From Terriglobales bacterium (GTDB lineage: Bacteria > Acidobacteriota > Terriglobia > Terriglobales > Acidobacteriaceae): 52,546 nucleotides of DNA. Shown piece by piece: positions 24,812 to 33,819 of the stretch. The notes below the pieces were generated by a model. It was not told the DNA's origin. It was given only the letters and a program-made list of their open reading frames with translations, and did no database searches. The translations under genes were made by a program, and so were the position numbers. Where the stretch lies: contig DASPRM010000108.1 of NCBI GenBank assembly GCA_035624455.1, forward strand, positions 1-52,546. The letters run 5' to 3'. The stretch's first letter is position 1. Each line of letters opens with the position of its first letter.

Positions 24812-25459
24812 ATGAATTGCGCAGAATTCCAGAAAGTTCTGCCTGACATGCTTGAGGGTGCAAAAGATGCAGCCCAAGAAGCCCATCTTCGCAGCTGTCC
24901 TGCCTGCTCGGAGCTGGTAGCAGATCTGAATTTCATAACCCACGAAGCCAAGCGGCTTCTTCCCTCCTACGATCCTCACCCACGCGTCTGGGAGGGTATT
25001 CGCGCGCAGTTGGAGCGGGAAGGTCTGATTAGCGAAGTTCCTGTCACGCCCCACCGCATGATCTCTTTTTCACATCCCGCCGTTCCCTGGCTGGCGACGG
25101 CAGCTGCCATGCTGTTACTCGCCTTTGGTGGTTTCCTTTATCGCCGGGACCTCGTTTCCGGCCAGAATCTCGCGCGAGTCGGCACAGCCGCTCCCACTCT
25201 CGATCGGAACCGCGGAGTGCTTACTGCTCAGGGCCCGAACAGCGAGGATGAGCAACTGGTTCGGCAAATTGCCGCTGAGAACCCCTCTTTGCGCGACACA
25301 TATGAAGACAATTTAAGACTGGTGAATGCGTACATTTCCGACGCCGAACAGAGCGTACAACAGAATCCGAACGATGAAGAGGCACGGCAGGCACTGATTC
25401 GGGCGTACGATCAGAAGGCCATGGTTTACCAAATGGGCTTGTCACGATCGATGGAGTAG
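24812..25459 (+). CDS. Zinc-finger (ZAS-type) membrane anti-sigma factor
   Basis: I start at the ATG at 24812 (MNCAEFQKVLPDM), preceded by GGGGAGAG; the frame is open to 24749. The cytosolic N-terminus has the zinc anti-sigma motif: an early Cys3 and HxxxCxxC (HLRSCPAC). One transmembrane helix follows at about residues 90-110 (AVPWLATAAAMLLLAFGGFLY), then an extracytoplasmic tail of about 100 residues. Such proteins hold their cognate ECF sigma at the membrane until a redox or proteolytic signal. The protein should control the sigma factor encoded 67 nt upstream. The tail contains a helical stretch (NLRLVNAYISDAEQSVQQN) of unknown role. Confidence 0.85.
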   Translation: MNCAEFQKVLPDMLEGAKDAAQEAHLRSCPACSELVADLNFITHEAKRLLPSYDPHPRVWEGIRAQLEREGLISEVPVTPHRMISFSHPAVPWLATAAAMLLLAFGGFLYRRDLVSGQNLARVGTAAPTLDRNRGVLTAQGPNSEDEQLVRQIAAENPSLRDTYEDNLRLVNAYISDAEQSVQQNPNDEEARQALIRAYDQKAMVYQMGLSRSME

Positions 25460-25519
25460 TGCATAAGCTGGTTGGTTGCGGGCAATGAATTGGGCTGGGA
25501 GTTGGTGAGGAGAGCAGCT

Positions 25520-26368
25520 ATGTGGAGTGGAAAGTTCGGCGTGGTAGTTGCTTGCACGGTTGCGTTGATATCCGGGGTCTCCTGGGCCCAAGCCAAGAGA
25601 GAACTCCACTATTCCGTGACCAGCGGAGCCATGGTTTCGATTGTCAATGACTATGGTCCGATTTCCGTCAAGCCCTCCGCCGGGAACTCCGTACTGATAA
25701 ATACCAACGCCCGCAGCAATAAAGTCGAGATCGACGGAAACCAGAATGGGAATCGCATCGAAGTCCGAACCCATTATTTGCAGCGTGTCGGCCCGGAGGA
25801 AGGACAGGTCGATTACGAGGTACAGGTTCCCTCAAATGCCAACCTAACCGTGCAGTCGGCGCTGGGAGGGATTACGGCCGAAAAATTGATGGGGGATATA
25901 ACCCTGGAGGGCGATTCCTCCAATGTCCAGGTACGAGACTTCACGAATGCGCATCTTCACGTGCGGACTGTCAATGGACCGGTATTCCTGACGAATGTGC
26001 GTAACAGCCACGTGGACATCAATTCCGCCTCGGGTGACGTTACGCTGTCGTCTGTCACAGGGCCCAAGGTGTATGTGAACACCACTAAAGGCCAAATCAA
26101 GTACACGGGCGATTTAGCTGGTGGCGGAGATTACGCCTTCACGAATCATTCCGGGGATATTGATGTGGCCATTCCGGCCAGCGCTTCCGTGGATGTCAAC
26201 GCCCGCTCGGTATTTGGCAGTGTGGAAGATGCCTTTCAGTTTCGTCCCAACTCCCACATGACCTTCGTGCCTTCACAAGGCAAGTCATTTGCCGGGGTTT
26301 CAAATTCTGGCGGCGCATCACTGAAGCTGCATTCCTTTACGGGCAAGATTAAGGTCCACAAGCAATAG
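25520..26368 (+). CDS. Secreted DUF4097-type beta-repeat protein
   Basis: A roughly 282-residue exported protein, started at ATG 25520 (MWSGKFGVVVACTVALISG), where GAGGAG lies upstream. After the signal peptide the sequence is a regular run of short beta strands with an alternating ValXVal pattern (VQVRDFTNAHLHVRTVNGPVFL, VDINSASGDVTLSSVTG), as in DUF4097/bactofilin-like beta-solenoid adhesin folds. It follows the sigma/anti-sigma pair closely on the same strand. In many bacteria such proteins accompany anti-sigma genes, so it may be a regulon or sensor member; that is inference. Confidence 0.75.
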   Translation: MWSGKFGVVVACTVALISGVSWAQAKRELHYSVTSGAMVSIVNDYGPISVKPSAGNSVLINTNARSNKVEIDGNQNGNRIEVRTHYLQRVGPEEGQVDYEVQVPSNANLTVQSALGGITAEKLMGDITLEGDSSNVQVRDFTNAHLHVRTVNGPVFLTNVRNSHVDINSASGDVTLSSVTGPKVYVNTTKGQIKYTGDLAGGGDYAFTNHSGDIDVAIPASASVDVNARSVFGSVEDAFQFRPNSHMTFVPSQGKSFAGVSNSGGASLKLHSFTGKIKVHKQ

Positions 26369-26397
26369 ACCTAGCACCTTCGAATTCGCCAGAGTAA

Positions 26398-27024
26398 ATG
26401 CCGCCGGTATTTCCTCCCGCCAGCGTTTACAATCTTGCTATCGCGACCTCTCATAACAAAACTTGCCGTGGCGATCTTTTTGCCGTGGTTCTCGTTGGCT
26501 TCATGGGTGCCGGCAAAACTAGTGCAGGACAGGAGCTGGCGCGATTGTTGCACTGGCCGTTTGTGGATCTGGACGATGTTATCCGAACCCAATCGGGCCG
26601 CGAGATTGCGGAGATCTTTCAACGGTCGGGAGAATCGGAGTTCCGTCGTCTGGAAAGCCAGGCACTTAAAGCCGTGCTCAGCAGTTCGAATGCGCAAACG
26701 GTGCTTGCGATCGGTGGAGGCGCCTTCGTCCAACCGGAGAACCAGGAACTGCTGCGGTCAATTCCGGCGCGAATCGTGTTCCTGGATGCTTCCCCGGAGA
26801 TCCTGATGGCGCGCTGCCGCCAGCACGGAGTCCAACGTCCGCTCTTTCAGGATGAGAACCAATTTCGCCAACTGTACGAATCCCGGCGTAGCAGCTATAT
26901 GAAAGCTGATCTTTGCCTCGACACTTCTCAGCTCTCGATCAGCCAGGTTGCGGCGGAAGTGGTGAAGGCGCTGGAACTGATCTTGCAGATTCCTGTTTCC
27001 AAGGATTCTTCTGATGAAGTCTAG
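26398..27024 (+). CDS. aroK: Shikimate kinase
   Basis: A 208-residue P-loop kinase that phosphorylates shikimate at O3 in aromatic amino acid synthesis. Walker A is GFMGAGKT (34-41). The shikimate-binding Asp lies in FVDLDD, the Arg in SEFRRLE, and the GGG loop in AIGGGAF. The LID segment contains RPLF. About 30 residues precede the P-loop strand, longer than usual, so the real start may be a later GTG. Its 3' end overlaps the next gene by 11 bases, implying coupling to a secreted protein with no obvious link to the pathway. Confidence 0.9.
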   Translation: MPPVFPPASVYNLAIATSHNKTCRGDLFAVVLVGFMGAGKTSAGQELARLLHWPFVDLDDVIRTQSGREIAEIFQRSGESEFRRLESQALKAVLSSSNAQTVLAIGGGAFVQPENQELLRSIPARIVFLDASPEILMARCRQHGVQRPLFQDENQFRQLYESRRSSYMKADLCLDTSQLSISQVAAEVVKALELILQIPVSKDSSDEV

Positions 27025-27745
27025 AATATTGCTCACAGTCTGGGTTCTTGTTCTCTTTCCCGCGGCCCTGTTCGGCGGCAGCAAAAAGGCGCCTGGACAG
27101 ACAGTAGATTCCGGCACGTTCGCTATCTTCGTTGCTGGCCGGCGGGTAGCCACTGAAAAGTTTCAGATTCAGCAATCGCCGGAAGAGAGCAGCGCCAGCT
27201 CCGAGCTGCGTCTCGAGGATGGAAGCAAGGGCGGGCAGCGTGCGGAAATGCAGCTTTCGCCTCGCGGTGACCTGGTCAAATACAAGTGGTCGGAATTCGG
27301 GTCGGGAAACGCCCAGGCAGTTGTTGAGCCGCAAAATGAGTTTCTGGTGGAGCGCGTTGCCGCCAGCGAAAGTCAGAAGGCCGCCGAGCGCTCTTTCCTC
27401 CTACCCACCTCCACCCTGATTCTGGAGGACTACTTCTTCAGCCACCGCGAGATCCTTCTTTGGCGCTACCTGGCATCGCAATGCAGCCCCAACGCGCAGG
27501 GTCAAAAGGGGTGCCCCATGACCCGTTCCCAGTTCGGAGTGTTGGTCCCCAGACAGCAGAATTCCCAAATGGTTAGCGTGGAGTATGCAGGCAAGGAGAC
27601 CACAACCATTCGCGGCGCCCAGCAGGAACTGAACCGGTTCAATATGCAGGTCGAGGGCGTGGAATGGGTTTTCTGGCTGGACGAACAATATAAGGTCCAG
27701 CGCATTCTGATCGACTCCGAAAAGGTCGAGGTCGTACGGGAGTAA
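27014..27745 (+). CDS. Secreted protein of unknown function (DUF3108-like architecture)
   Basis: A 243-residue protein with a clear signal peptide (residues 1-22, MKSRILLTVWVLVLFPAALFGG). The mature part reads as a beta-rich periplasmic domain: VDSGTFAIFVAGRRVATEKFQI, later SFLLPTSTLILEDYFFSHREIL, and a C-terminal VEWVFWLDEQYKVQRILI strand pair. This pattern resembles DUF3108-like lipid-associated barrel proteins, but I cannot assign a family with certainty. The ATG lies inside the end of aroK, so translation is probably coupled. Confidence 0.65.
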   Translation: MKSRILLTVWVLVLFPAALFGGSKKAPGQTVDSGTFAIFVAGRRVATEKFQIQQSPEESSASSELRLEDGSKGGQRAEMQLSPRGDLVKYKWSEFGSGNAQAVVEPQNEFLVERVAASESQKAAERSFLLPTSTLILEDYFFSHREILLWRYLASQCSPNAQGQKGCPMTRSQFGVLVPRQQNSQMVSVEYAGKETTTIRGAQQELNRFNMQVEGVEWVFWLDEQYKVQRILIDSEKVEVVRE

Positions 27746-27825
27746 TCTTCTTACGCTTCTAAAATTCTCCCATTTCCCGATTCCAGCCGCTAGAATCGGG
27801 CGGAACGCGGCTTCCTCTACAAACC

Positions 27826-28935
27826 ATGGAATCAGGAGAGAAATCACCAGGATTGGGTTTCAAGACCCACCGCTCTGACATCCTGTTCACCTTCGGTGTT
27901 TTGTTGTTTTTGTGGTTGTGTTGGGTGGCACGCGACGTGCTTATGCTGGTCTATGCCAGCGTGCTGTTTGCGGTCGTTTTGAATCCGGCTATTGAAGCCA
28001 TCCGCCGCATCCACATTGGCCACTGGTGGCCCGACCGCATCACCGCCATTCTGATCATCATCGCGGCTGTGCTGGTGATCTTCACGCTGTTGGTGATTTT
28101 CGCCATTCCGCCAATCCTCCGGGATCTGGAGAACTTTTCGGCTGCTTTTCCGCAACGCATGGCGGGCGTGTCGGGGCATATCCGCCAGCTTCCTCTCATG
28201 CAGACCTTTGATCCCGCGGTGTTCGAGGATCGTGTAGCGGCATCGCTGGGCAGTCCACTGGAGATCATGAAGAATGTCGCGGGCTTGCTGATCGCTTTAT
28301 TCAGCTGGGCGATCCTGACGGCTTATTTCATTCTGGATGGTGAGCGCACCTTTTACTGGTTTCTCTCGTTCTTTCATGAGCCACGCCGGGGACGAGTGCG
28401 TTCCATCGCCCTGCGAGCGCAGCGTCGCATTCGTCATTGGCTGATCGGACAAGGGCTGCTCATGTTGCTGCTTGGCGTCACCAGTGGGCTTGCTTTCTGG
28501 TTCTTGCACATTAAGTACGCTCTGGTATTGGGATTTGTGGCGGGCGTTCTCAACATCGTGCCCTTTGTTGGCCCGATTACCGGGTTCGTGCTGGCTTCCG
28601 CAGTGGCGATGTTCGATGCCTGGCCGAAGTTTCTGGGAGTTTGCGCCTACTATTTTGTTTATCAGCAGTTCGAGCAGGCCTATCTCGCGCCCAAGATTAT
28701 GACGCTCAGCGTGGATCTGCCCCCGCTGGCGGTAATCGTTGCCCTCAGCGTGGGAGCCGCCCTGGGTGGGGTGCTGGGAGCTATTGTCGCCGTCCCAACG
28801 GCAGCCGTTATCGCAGTGCTGGTAGAAGAGTACCTGGTGCGCTTCCGCCCTCATCCGGCAGCAATCGTCCCGGTTCGTGTGACCCAGCAAACACCTGAAG
28901 AAGAGGAAGACGAATCCCCGGCTTTTCCGGATTAG
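27826..28935 (+). CDS. AI-2E family transporter / PerM-like permease
   Basis: A 369-residue membrane protein of the AI-2E exporter family, with about eight transmembrane helices in the usual arrangement: two early helices (FTFGVLLFLWLCWVARDVLML), a periplasmic helical domain (ENFSAAFPQRMAGV), then the family core GLLMLLLGVTSGLAFWFL, GVLNIVPFVGPITGF and PLAVIVALSVGAALGGVLGAIVAVPTAA. Substrates of most members are unknown; autoinducer-2 export and Na+/H+ antiport have been claimed for some. The C-terminal tail is acidic. It converges on the CGNR gene with a 25-nt gap. Confidence 0.87.
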   Translation: MESGEKSPGLGFKTHRSDILFTFGVLLFLWLCWVARDVLMLVYASVLFAVVLNPAIEAIRRIHIGHWWPDRITAILIIIAAVLVIFTLLVIFAIPPILRDLENFSAAFPQRMAGVSGHIRQLPLMQTFDPAVFEDRVAASLGSPLEIMKNVAGLLIALFSWAILTAYFILDGERTFYWFLSFFHEPRRGRVRSIALRAQRRIRHWLIGQGLLMLLLGVTSGLAFWFLHIKYALVLGFVAGVLNIVPFVGPITGFVLASAVAMFDAWPKFLGVCAYYFVYQQFEQAYLAPKIMTLSVDLPPLAVIVALSVGAALGGVLGAIVAVPTAAVIAVLVEEYLVRFRPHPAAIVPVRVTQQTPEEEEDESPAFPD

Positions 28936-28960
28936 ACCTCACGAAGTGCCTCTCGGTCTG

Positions 28961-29593
28961 TCAAGCTCCGCGAACACGTTGGCGAACTGCATAGGCCGCG
29001 ACCTTCAGCCGGTTTCCACACAGTCGCATGCTGCACCAACGCCGTGTCCCTTTCTTGCTGGTGTCATAGAAGTGCAGCACGCAGTGTCCGCATTTGCGTA
29101 CGCCCTGGCGTTCTGCGTGCGCGAACAGCTGGGCTGCAGCGTGCGCCAGAGGAGCTCGCAAGTCTTGCGGTTGGCGGGGGTCGAACCAGAGCTCTATTGA
29201 AGGCGCATCTAGACCCGGATTCAGCCTGGCAAGCATGGGGTGCTCTGCCATCAAGCGATTCAGTTCGTCGATGGTCTTACGAGTCAAAGTGCCATTACGT
29301 TCCCAAGCGAGAACCTCTGTCCTGAGTCTCTCGCGCAGTCCCCTCACGGCCTCAACAGCACGTCGAGCCTGGGGCGATTCTTCCCAGGCTCTCGCAAGGC
29401 AAGTTACCTTATTTGAACTGAGTAATCCGGCCGCCCGAAACCAACTTAAGAGAGCTCTGAAATCAGGCAGCAATTCCATTGCTTTACCGTCCTGGACAGG
29501 ACGGGTATTGAGAAAATCGAGAGCCAGGTGGTTGCCGACAAAAAGAAATCCATCCCGCCAATCGGACTTGCCAACTTTCCCAGGTTGCCCCAT
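28961..29593 (-). CDS. CGNR zinc-finger protein with ABATE domain (putative transcriptional regulator)
   Basis: A 210-residue protein. The N-terminal ABATE domain (about 15-150) carries its signature NHLALDFLNT. The C-terminal CGNR zinc finger has Cys168, Cys171, Cys187 and Cys192, the last being part of CGNR itself (192-195), followed by a basic helix expected to contact DNA. The family is predicted to be stress-linked transcription regulators; the ABATE ligand is unknown. It is transcribed away from the alpha/beta hydrolase gene 132 nt upstream, the classic layout of a regulator and its target. Confidence 0.87.
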   Translation of the reverse strand: MGQPGKVGKSDWRDGFLFVGNHLALDFLNTRPVQDGKAMELLPDFRALLSWFRAAGLLSSNKVTCLARAWEESPQARRAVEAVRGLRERLRTEVLAWERNGTLTRKTIDELNRLMAEHPMLARLNPGLDAPSIELWFDPRQPQDLRAPLAHAAAQLFAHAERQGVRKCGHCVLHFYDTSKKGTRRWCSMRLCGNRLKVAAYAVRQRVRGA

Positions 29594-29725
29594 ATTTCAA
29601 TCTGTCGAAATCTTAACACCAATAATGAAACCTTTTACCGGTTAGCCAATCTGATTTTGTAAGGTGAACAAAGCAGCGTGGGATGGCTTTGGCTCATCGG
29701 CCCATAAATTCCAAAGGAGGTGTCT

Positions 29726-30601
29726 ATGATTCGTTACCAACATGCTCTCGTGGACGGCTTGAAGATCTTCTACCGCGAAGCCGGTTCGAAAGATTCGCCG
29801 GCGATCTTGCTGCTGCATGGGTTTCCCACATCGTCACACATGTTCCGCAATCTGATTCCAGGTCTTGCGGACCGTTTTCATGTAGTCGCGCCCGATCTTC
29901 CCGGGTTCGGTTTCTCCGATGCACCTGACCGCAAGCAATTCCGCTACACGTTTGAGAACCTGGCCAAAGTGATCGATCGCTTTACCCAGACAATCCAGTT
30001 GCAGCGCTATGCCATTTATGTGTTCGATTACGGAGCGCCGGTGGGATTCCGCCTCGCGCTGGCGCATCCCGAGCGGATCACCGGCATCATCTCGCAGAAC
30101 GGGAACGCTTATGAGGAAGGCTTAAGCGAAGGTTGGAATCCGATCCAGAAATACTGGAAGGAACCCACCCCAGAGAATCGTGCCGCCCTGCGGCAGTTCT
30201 TAACGCCTGAGGCAACCAAGTGGCAATACCTGCATGGCGTCGAGGACGAGGCGCTGGTGGCGCCGGAAGCCTATGGGCTTGACTCCGCACTGCTCGCCAG
30301 GCCTGGCAATGACGAGATTCAGCTTGACCTGTTTTTGGACTATGCCAGCAACGTCGCGCTCTATCCCCAGTTCCAGGAATATTTCCGCTCCGAGCAACCG
30401 CCGCTGTTGGCAGTCTGGGGCAAGAGCGATCCCTTCTTTCTGCCTAACGGCGCCGAAGCCTACAAGCGCGATAACCCGAACACCGAGGTCCATTTTTACG
30501 ACACTGGCCATTTCGCGCTCGAGACTCACTATCAGGAAATTGCCCAGGCGATTCGAGATTTCCTCGCTCGCAAGGTGGTAAGAGTGGCAAAGATCGCCTA
30601 G
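29726..30601 (+). CDS. Alpha/beta hydrolase (haloalkane dehalogenase / epoxide hydrolase-like)
   Basis: A 291-residue alpha/beta-fold hydrolase. The start is ATG 29726 because AAAGGAGG lies five bases upstream; a GTG at 29720 is in frame but overlaps that site. The oxyanion motif is HGFP (31-34). The nucleophile is an aspartate, Asp101 in VFDYGAPVG, so the chemistry should be dehalogenase or epoxide hydrolase rather than serine esterase. The acid is probably the Asp of WGKSDPFF and the base the His of DTGHFALE. Substrate unknown. It is divergent from the CGNR regulator. Confidence 0.85.
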   Translation: MIRYQHALVDGLKIFYREAGSKDSPAILLLHGFPTSSHMFRNLIPGLADRFHVVAPDLPGFGFSDAPDRKQFRYTFENLAKVIDRFTQTIQLQRYAIYVFDYGAPVGFRLALAHPERITGIISQNGNAYEEGLSEGWNPIQKYWKEPTPENRAALRQFLTPEATKWQYLHGVEDEALVAPEAYGLDSALLARPGNDEIQLDLFLDYASNVALYPQFQEYFRSEQPPLLAVWGKSDPFFLPNGAEAYKRDNPNTEVHFYDTGHFALETHYQEIAQAIRDFLARKVVRVAKIA

Positions 30602-30710
30602 ACGGGCACAGCGCAATGAACCCAGGTTAGTTAGGACGAACAAACGAATGGAGCCGCGGGAACGCCAGGTCTAGAGGCCGCCGTGATCCATCGGGAAGCT
30701 CGGAGACCAA

Positions 30711-31349
30711 ATGAGAGTCGTTTCCGTGAATGTGGGACTGCCACGAGAAGCCGTCTGGAATGGTAGGAGCGTCCAGACGGCGATCTTTAAGGAGCCTGTG
30801 CAAGGATCAGTGGCCATCGGGCGGTTAAGTCTCGCCGGCGATCAACAGGCGGACCTTACAGTTCATGGTGGATTGGAAAAAGCGGTCTACGCCTATCCCG
30901 CTGAGCACTACGCTTATTGGCAGAAGGAGTTACCTGAGGTCGCGTATTCCTGGGGCAGGTTCGGTGAGAACCTTACGACCGAAGGCCTGAGGGAAGACGA
31001 TTTGTGCATCGGCGATTGTCTGAAGGTTGGATCGGCGCTCTTGATCGTCACTCAGCCCCGGACGCCTTGTTACAAATTGAACCTCAGATTTGGCCGCGAC
31101 GACATGATCAAGAGGTTCCTGCTAAGCGGTCGCAGCGGATTTTACTTTTCGGTGGTCGAACCAGGGGAGGTCAGTGCGGGTTCGACAATCGAGATCCAGG
31201 AGCGCGATCCTAACCGAGTCACTGTCGGTGACATCTTGCACCTCCATGTTGGACCCGTACGCGATCCGGAACTCCTTGAGCGAGCGACACGCGTAAGTTC
31301 ACTGTCGGCGAGTTGGAAAGCTCACCTGCTGCTGCGGGCGCAGGCATAA
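30711..31349 (+). CDS. MOSC domain protein (YiiM-like)
   Basis: A 212-residue MOSC-domain protein, the beta-barrel domain that handles molybdenum cofactor and sulfur. The family blocks are present: a DLTVHGGLEKAVYAYPAEHYAYW segment, WGRFGENLTTEGL, and QPRTPCYKL, whose Cys is the conserved cofactor/sulfur cysteine. The lack of an N-terminal 2Fe-2S or beta-barrel extension and the length match YiiM, which reduces N-hydroxylated compounds such as 6-N-hydroxylaminopurine. It lies 22 nt before asd but is not functionally related to lysine synthesis. Confidence 0.88.
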   Translation: MRVVSVNVGLPREAVWNGRSVQTAIFKEPVQGSVAIGRLSLAGDQQADLTVHGGLEKAVYAYPAEHYAYWQKELPEVAYSWGRFGENLTTEGLREDDLCIGDCLKVGSALLIVTQPRTPCYKLNLRFGRDDMIKRFLLSGRSGFYFSVVEPGEVSAGSTIEIQERDPNRVTVGDILHLHVGPVRDPELLERATRVSSLSASWKAHLLLRAQA

Positions 31350-31371
31350 TGCTAGAATCCAGTAGCTTGTT

Positions 31372-32427
31372 ATGAGTGTGAGAAAACTACCTGTAGGAAT
31401 TTTGGGCGCGACGGGGGTGGTAGGACAGCGGTTTATCCAGATGCTCGAACCTCATCCCTGGTTCGAAGTGGCCTGGCTCGCCGCCTCGGAGCGCTCGAGC
31501 GGACAGATCTACGGCGAAACCGTGCGCTGGCGCTTGAAGACGCCGCTGCCGGCCAGGGTTGCTGGAATGCGAATCTCACCGGCCGTACCTGATGGATCGC
31601 CGAAGGTGATCTTCGCCGCCCTGGACGCCGGAATCGCGCAGGAGTTGGAGCCCGCATTCGCGGCTGCGGGTCGGGCCGTGGTGTCCAATTCCAGTGCTTT
31701 TCGCATGCAACCAGATGTGCCGCTGGTAGTGCCTGAGGTCAACGCCGATCACATCCGCATTCTGGAATCGCAACGATGGTGGCGAGAGGCGCGCGGGTTT
31801 ATCGTCACGAACCCAAACTGCTCGGCGATCGGCCTGGTGATGGCGCTGGCCCCGCTGCATCGCACATTCGGCCTTGAGAAAGTCTTTGCTGTGACAATGC
31901 AAGCAGTCAGTGGCGCGGGATACCCCGGCGTGGCTTCGCTCGACATCCTCGGCAATGTGATCCCCTACATCCCCAAAGAAGAGGAAAAGATGGAGGCGGA
32001 GACCCGCAAGCTGTTGGGCAGCGTGAATCAGACTTCCATCCATCTGGCTGACTTCGCCATGAGCGCGCAATGCAATCGCGTGGCGGTGGAAGACGGACAC
32101 ACGGAGTCAGTCTCTATCAAGCTGAGCCAGCCCGCTGAGCCAAGGCAGATGATCGAGGCGTGGAACTCATATCGTGCCGTGCCGCAGCAGATGAAGCTGC
32201 CCACGGCTCCAGAGCAGCCGGTCTATTACGATTCTTCGCCCGATCGTCCGCAGCCGCGTTTCGACCTTGAGCGCGGACGCGGCATGACAGCCACCGTGGG
32301 ACGCCTGCGTCCCTGCGGCCTGCTCGATTGGAAGTTCACAGTGCTCTCTCACAACACCATTCGGGGAGCCGCTGGAGCGGCCTTGCTGAATGGCGAACTG
32401 CTGAAGTGCCAGGGTTACCTCGACTAG
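31372..32427 (+). CDS. asd: Aspartate-semialdehyde dehydrogenase (archaeal/fungal-type)
   Basis: A 351-residue NADP-dependent enzyme converting aspartyl phosphate to aspartate semialdehyde, the branch-point step to lysine/DAP, threonine and methionine. The nucleotide loop is GATGVVGQR (12-20) and the catalytic cysteine is Cys150 in NPNCSA. Features such as LGNVIPYIPKEEEKMEAET and the GHTESV base segment match the archaeal/fungal branch rather than the enterobacterial one. No strong ribosome site is visible at ATG 31372; a GTG two codons on is an alternative. It heads asd-lysC-dapB-dapA. Confidence 0.93.
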   Translation: MSVRKLPVGILGATGVVGQRFIQMLEPHPWFEVAWLAASERSSGQIYGETVRWRLKTPLPARVAGMRISPAVPDGSPKVIFAALDAGIAQELEPAFAAAGRAVVSNSSAFRMQPDVPLVVPEVNADHIRILESQRWWREARGFIVTNPNCSAIGLVMALAPLHRTFGLEKVFAVTMQAVSGAGYPGVASLDILGNVIPYIPKEEEKMEAETRKLLGSVNQTSIHLADFAMSAQCNRVAVEDGHTESVSIKLSQPAEPRQMIEAWNSYRAVPQQMKLPTAPEQPVYYDSSPDRPQPRFDLERGRGMTATVGRLRPCGLLDWKFTVLSHNTIRGAAGAALLNGELLKCQGYLD

Positions 32428-32439
32428 GATCAGCAGCCG

Positions 32440-33819
32440 ATGATCGTGATGAAATTCGGCGGCACCTCAGTCGAGAATGCCGCTGCCATTGATCGTGTCG
32501 CTAAAATCGTTTGCGGCCGTCTGTTGGAGAGTCCAGTCATCGTAGTGAGTGCCATGGCGAAGGTCACCGACGGCCTGATAGCCATGGCCAAAGCCGCCGG
32601 CGAAGGTGAACGCGACAAAGCCCTGGCGCTCTCCCTGGGAATCCGCAATCGCCATTTAGAAGCCGCCAGCGAACTGCTGGAAACCGGCGTCTACACGGAA
32701 TTTCATGGCGAGCTTGAAGCCGAGTTCAACGCCCTGGATGATCTGCTCAAGGGCATCGCCGCCGTGGGCGAACTCACCCCTCGCACCCTGGACAACCTCG
32801 TCAGCTATGGGGAGCGGCTTTCCAGCCGGCTGGTCACAGAAGGGTTCCTTCACCGCGGTATGAAGGCCGCCCATGTGGATGCTCGTCGCTGTATTGTCAC
32901 GGATAATGCTTTTACCCGCGCTATTCCGCTATTTGAAGAGACCAACGACCGTCTCAGGCTGCTCGTAAAACCGCTGCTTGGGGGTAGCCAGATCCCGGTT
33001 ATGGGTGGTTTCATCGGTTCCACTAAGGAAGGAACCACGACCACAATCGGCCGTGGCGGCTCCGATTTTTCCGCCGCCATCATCGGCGCGGGTCTCGACG
33101 CCAAACGCATCGAAATCTGGACCGATGTGGACGGCATGAAGACCACCGATCCCAATCTTTGCCCCAGCGCGCTGCGCATCAAGAGCATCGGCTTCGAGGA
33201 GGCAGCGGAGCTGGCGTATTTCGGGGCGAAAGTGCTTCACCCGGCAACATTGTTGCCCGCAATTCAGAAGAACATTCCGGTGCTGGTGCTTAACTCACGC
33301 AATCCCACGAACGAAGGCACGACCATCACTGCGCGCGCGCCTCACTGCAGCAATACCTTCAAAGCGATCGCCGCGAAGAAGCGAATCACCATTATCGACA
33401 TCACTGCCACGCGCATGCTGGGTGCCCATGGCTTCCTGCGCAGGATCTTCGAAGTCTTCGACCGACACAAGTGCGCGGTGGACGTGGTGTCAACTTCCGA
33501 GGTCAGCGTATCCGTGACCGTGGACTCGAACGAAGCCATCCCGGCCGTCGCTGCTGATCTGGATGAACTTGCGGATGTCAAATATGAAGGCCGAAAGGCG
33601 ATCGTCTGCCTGGTGGGCGAGAATATCCGCGAGACGCCCGGCATCGCCGCCAAGGTTTTTGGCGCCGTATCGAATATCAATGTGCGCATGATTTCCCAGG
33701 GGGCATCGGAGATCAATATCACGTTTGTGATCGATGAAGACGACGTCCCCAGGGCCGTGCGCCAGCTCCATGATGTATTCTTTGCCGATCCCGATCCGGA
33801 AGTCTTCGCACGCGCATGA
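32440..33819 (+). CDS. lysC: Aspartate kinase
   Basis: A 459-residue kinase performing the first step of the aspartate pathway. The N-terminus MIVMKFGGTSV is the kinase phosphate-binding signature. The catalytic domain continues through VSAMAKVTDGL, the GRGGSDFSAA block and an EIWTDVDGM aspartate-binding segment. Two C-terminal ACT domains (about 315-455; ITIIDITATRMLGAHGFL and AIVCLVGENIRETPGIAAKVF) predict allosteric feedback by lysine and/or threonine. It is a monofunctional enzyme with no homoserine dehydrogenase fusion. It starts 12 nt after asd and overlaps dapB by four bases. Confidence 0.95.
   Translation: MIVMKFGGTSVENAAAIDRVAKIVCGRLLESPVIVVSAMAKVTDGLIAMAKAAGEGERDKALALSLGIRNRHLEAASELLETGVYTEFHGELEAEFNALDDLLKGIAAVGELTPRTLDNLVSYGERLSSRLVTEGFLHRGMKAAHVDARRCIVTDNAFTRAIPLFEETNDRLRLLVKPLLGGSQIPVMGGFIGSTKEGTTTTIGRGGSDFSAAIIGAGLDAKRIEIWTDVDGMKTTDPNLCPSALRIKSIGFEEAAELAYFGAKVLHPATLLPAIQKNIPVLVLNSRNPTNEGTTITARAPHCSNTFKAIAAKKRITIIDITATRMLGAHGFLRRIFEVFDRHKCAVDVVSTSEVSVSVTVDSNEAIPAVAADLDELADVKYEGRKAIVCLVGENIRETPGIAAKVFGAVSNINVRMISQGASEINITFVIDEDDVPRAVRQLHDVFFADPDPEVFARA

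Noticed and set aside
29594-29725. Imperfect ACCTT(TT)AC / GTAAGGT inverted repeat between the CGNR and hydrolase genes
   Set aside because: The symmetry is broken by two extra bases and could be chance; not strong enough to call an operator.
31350-31371. Lysine riboswitch upstream of asd
   Set aside because: Only 22 nt separate asd from the MOSC gene, too short for an LYS element.
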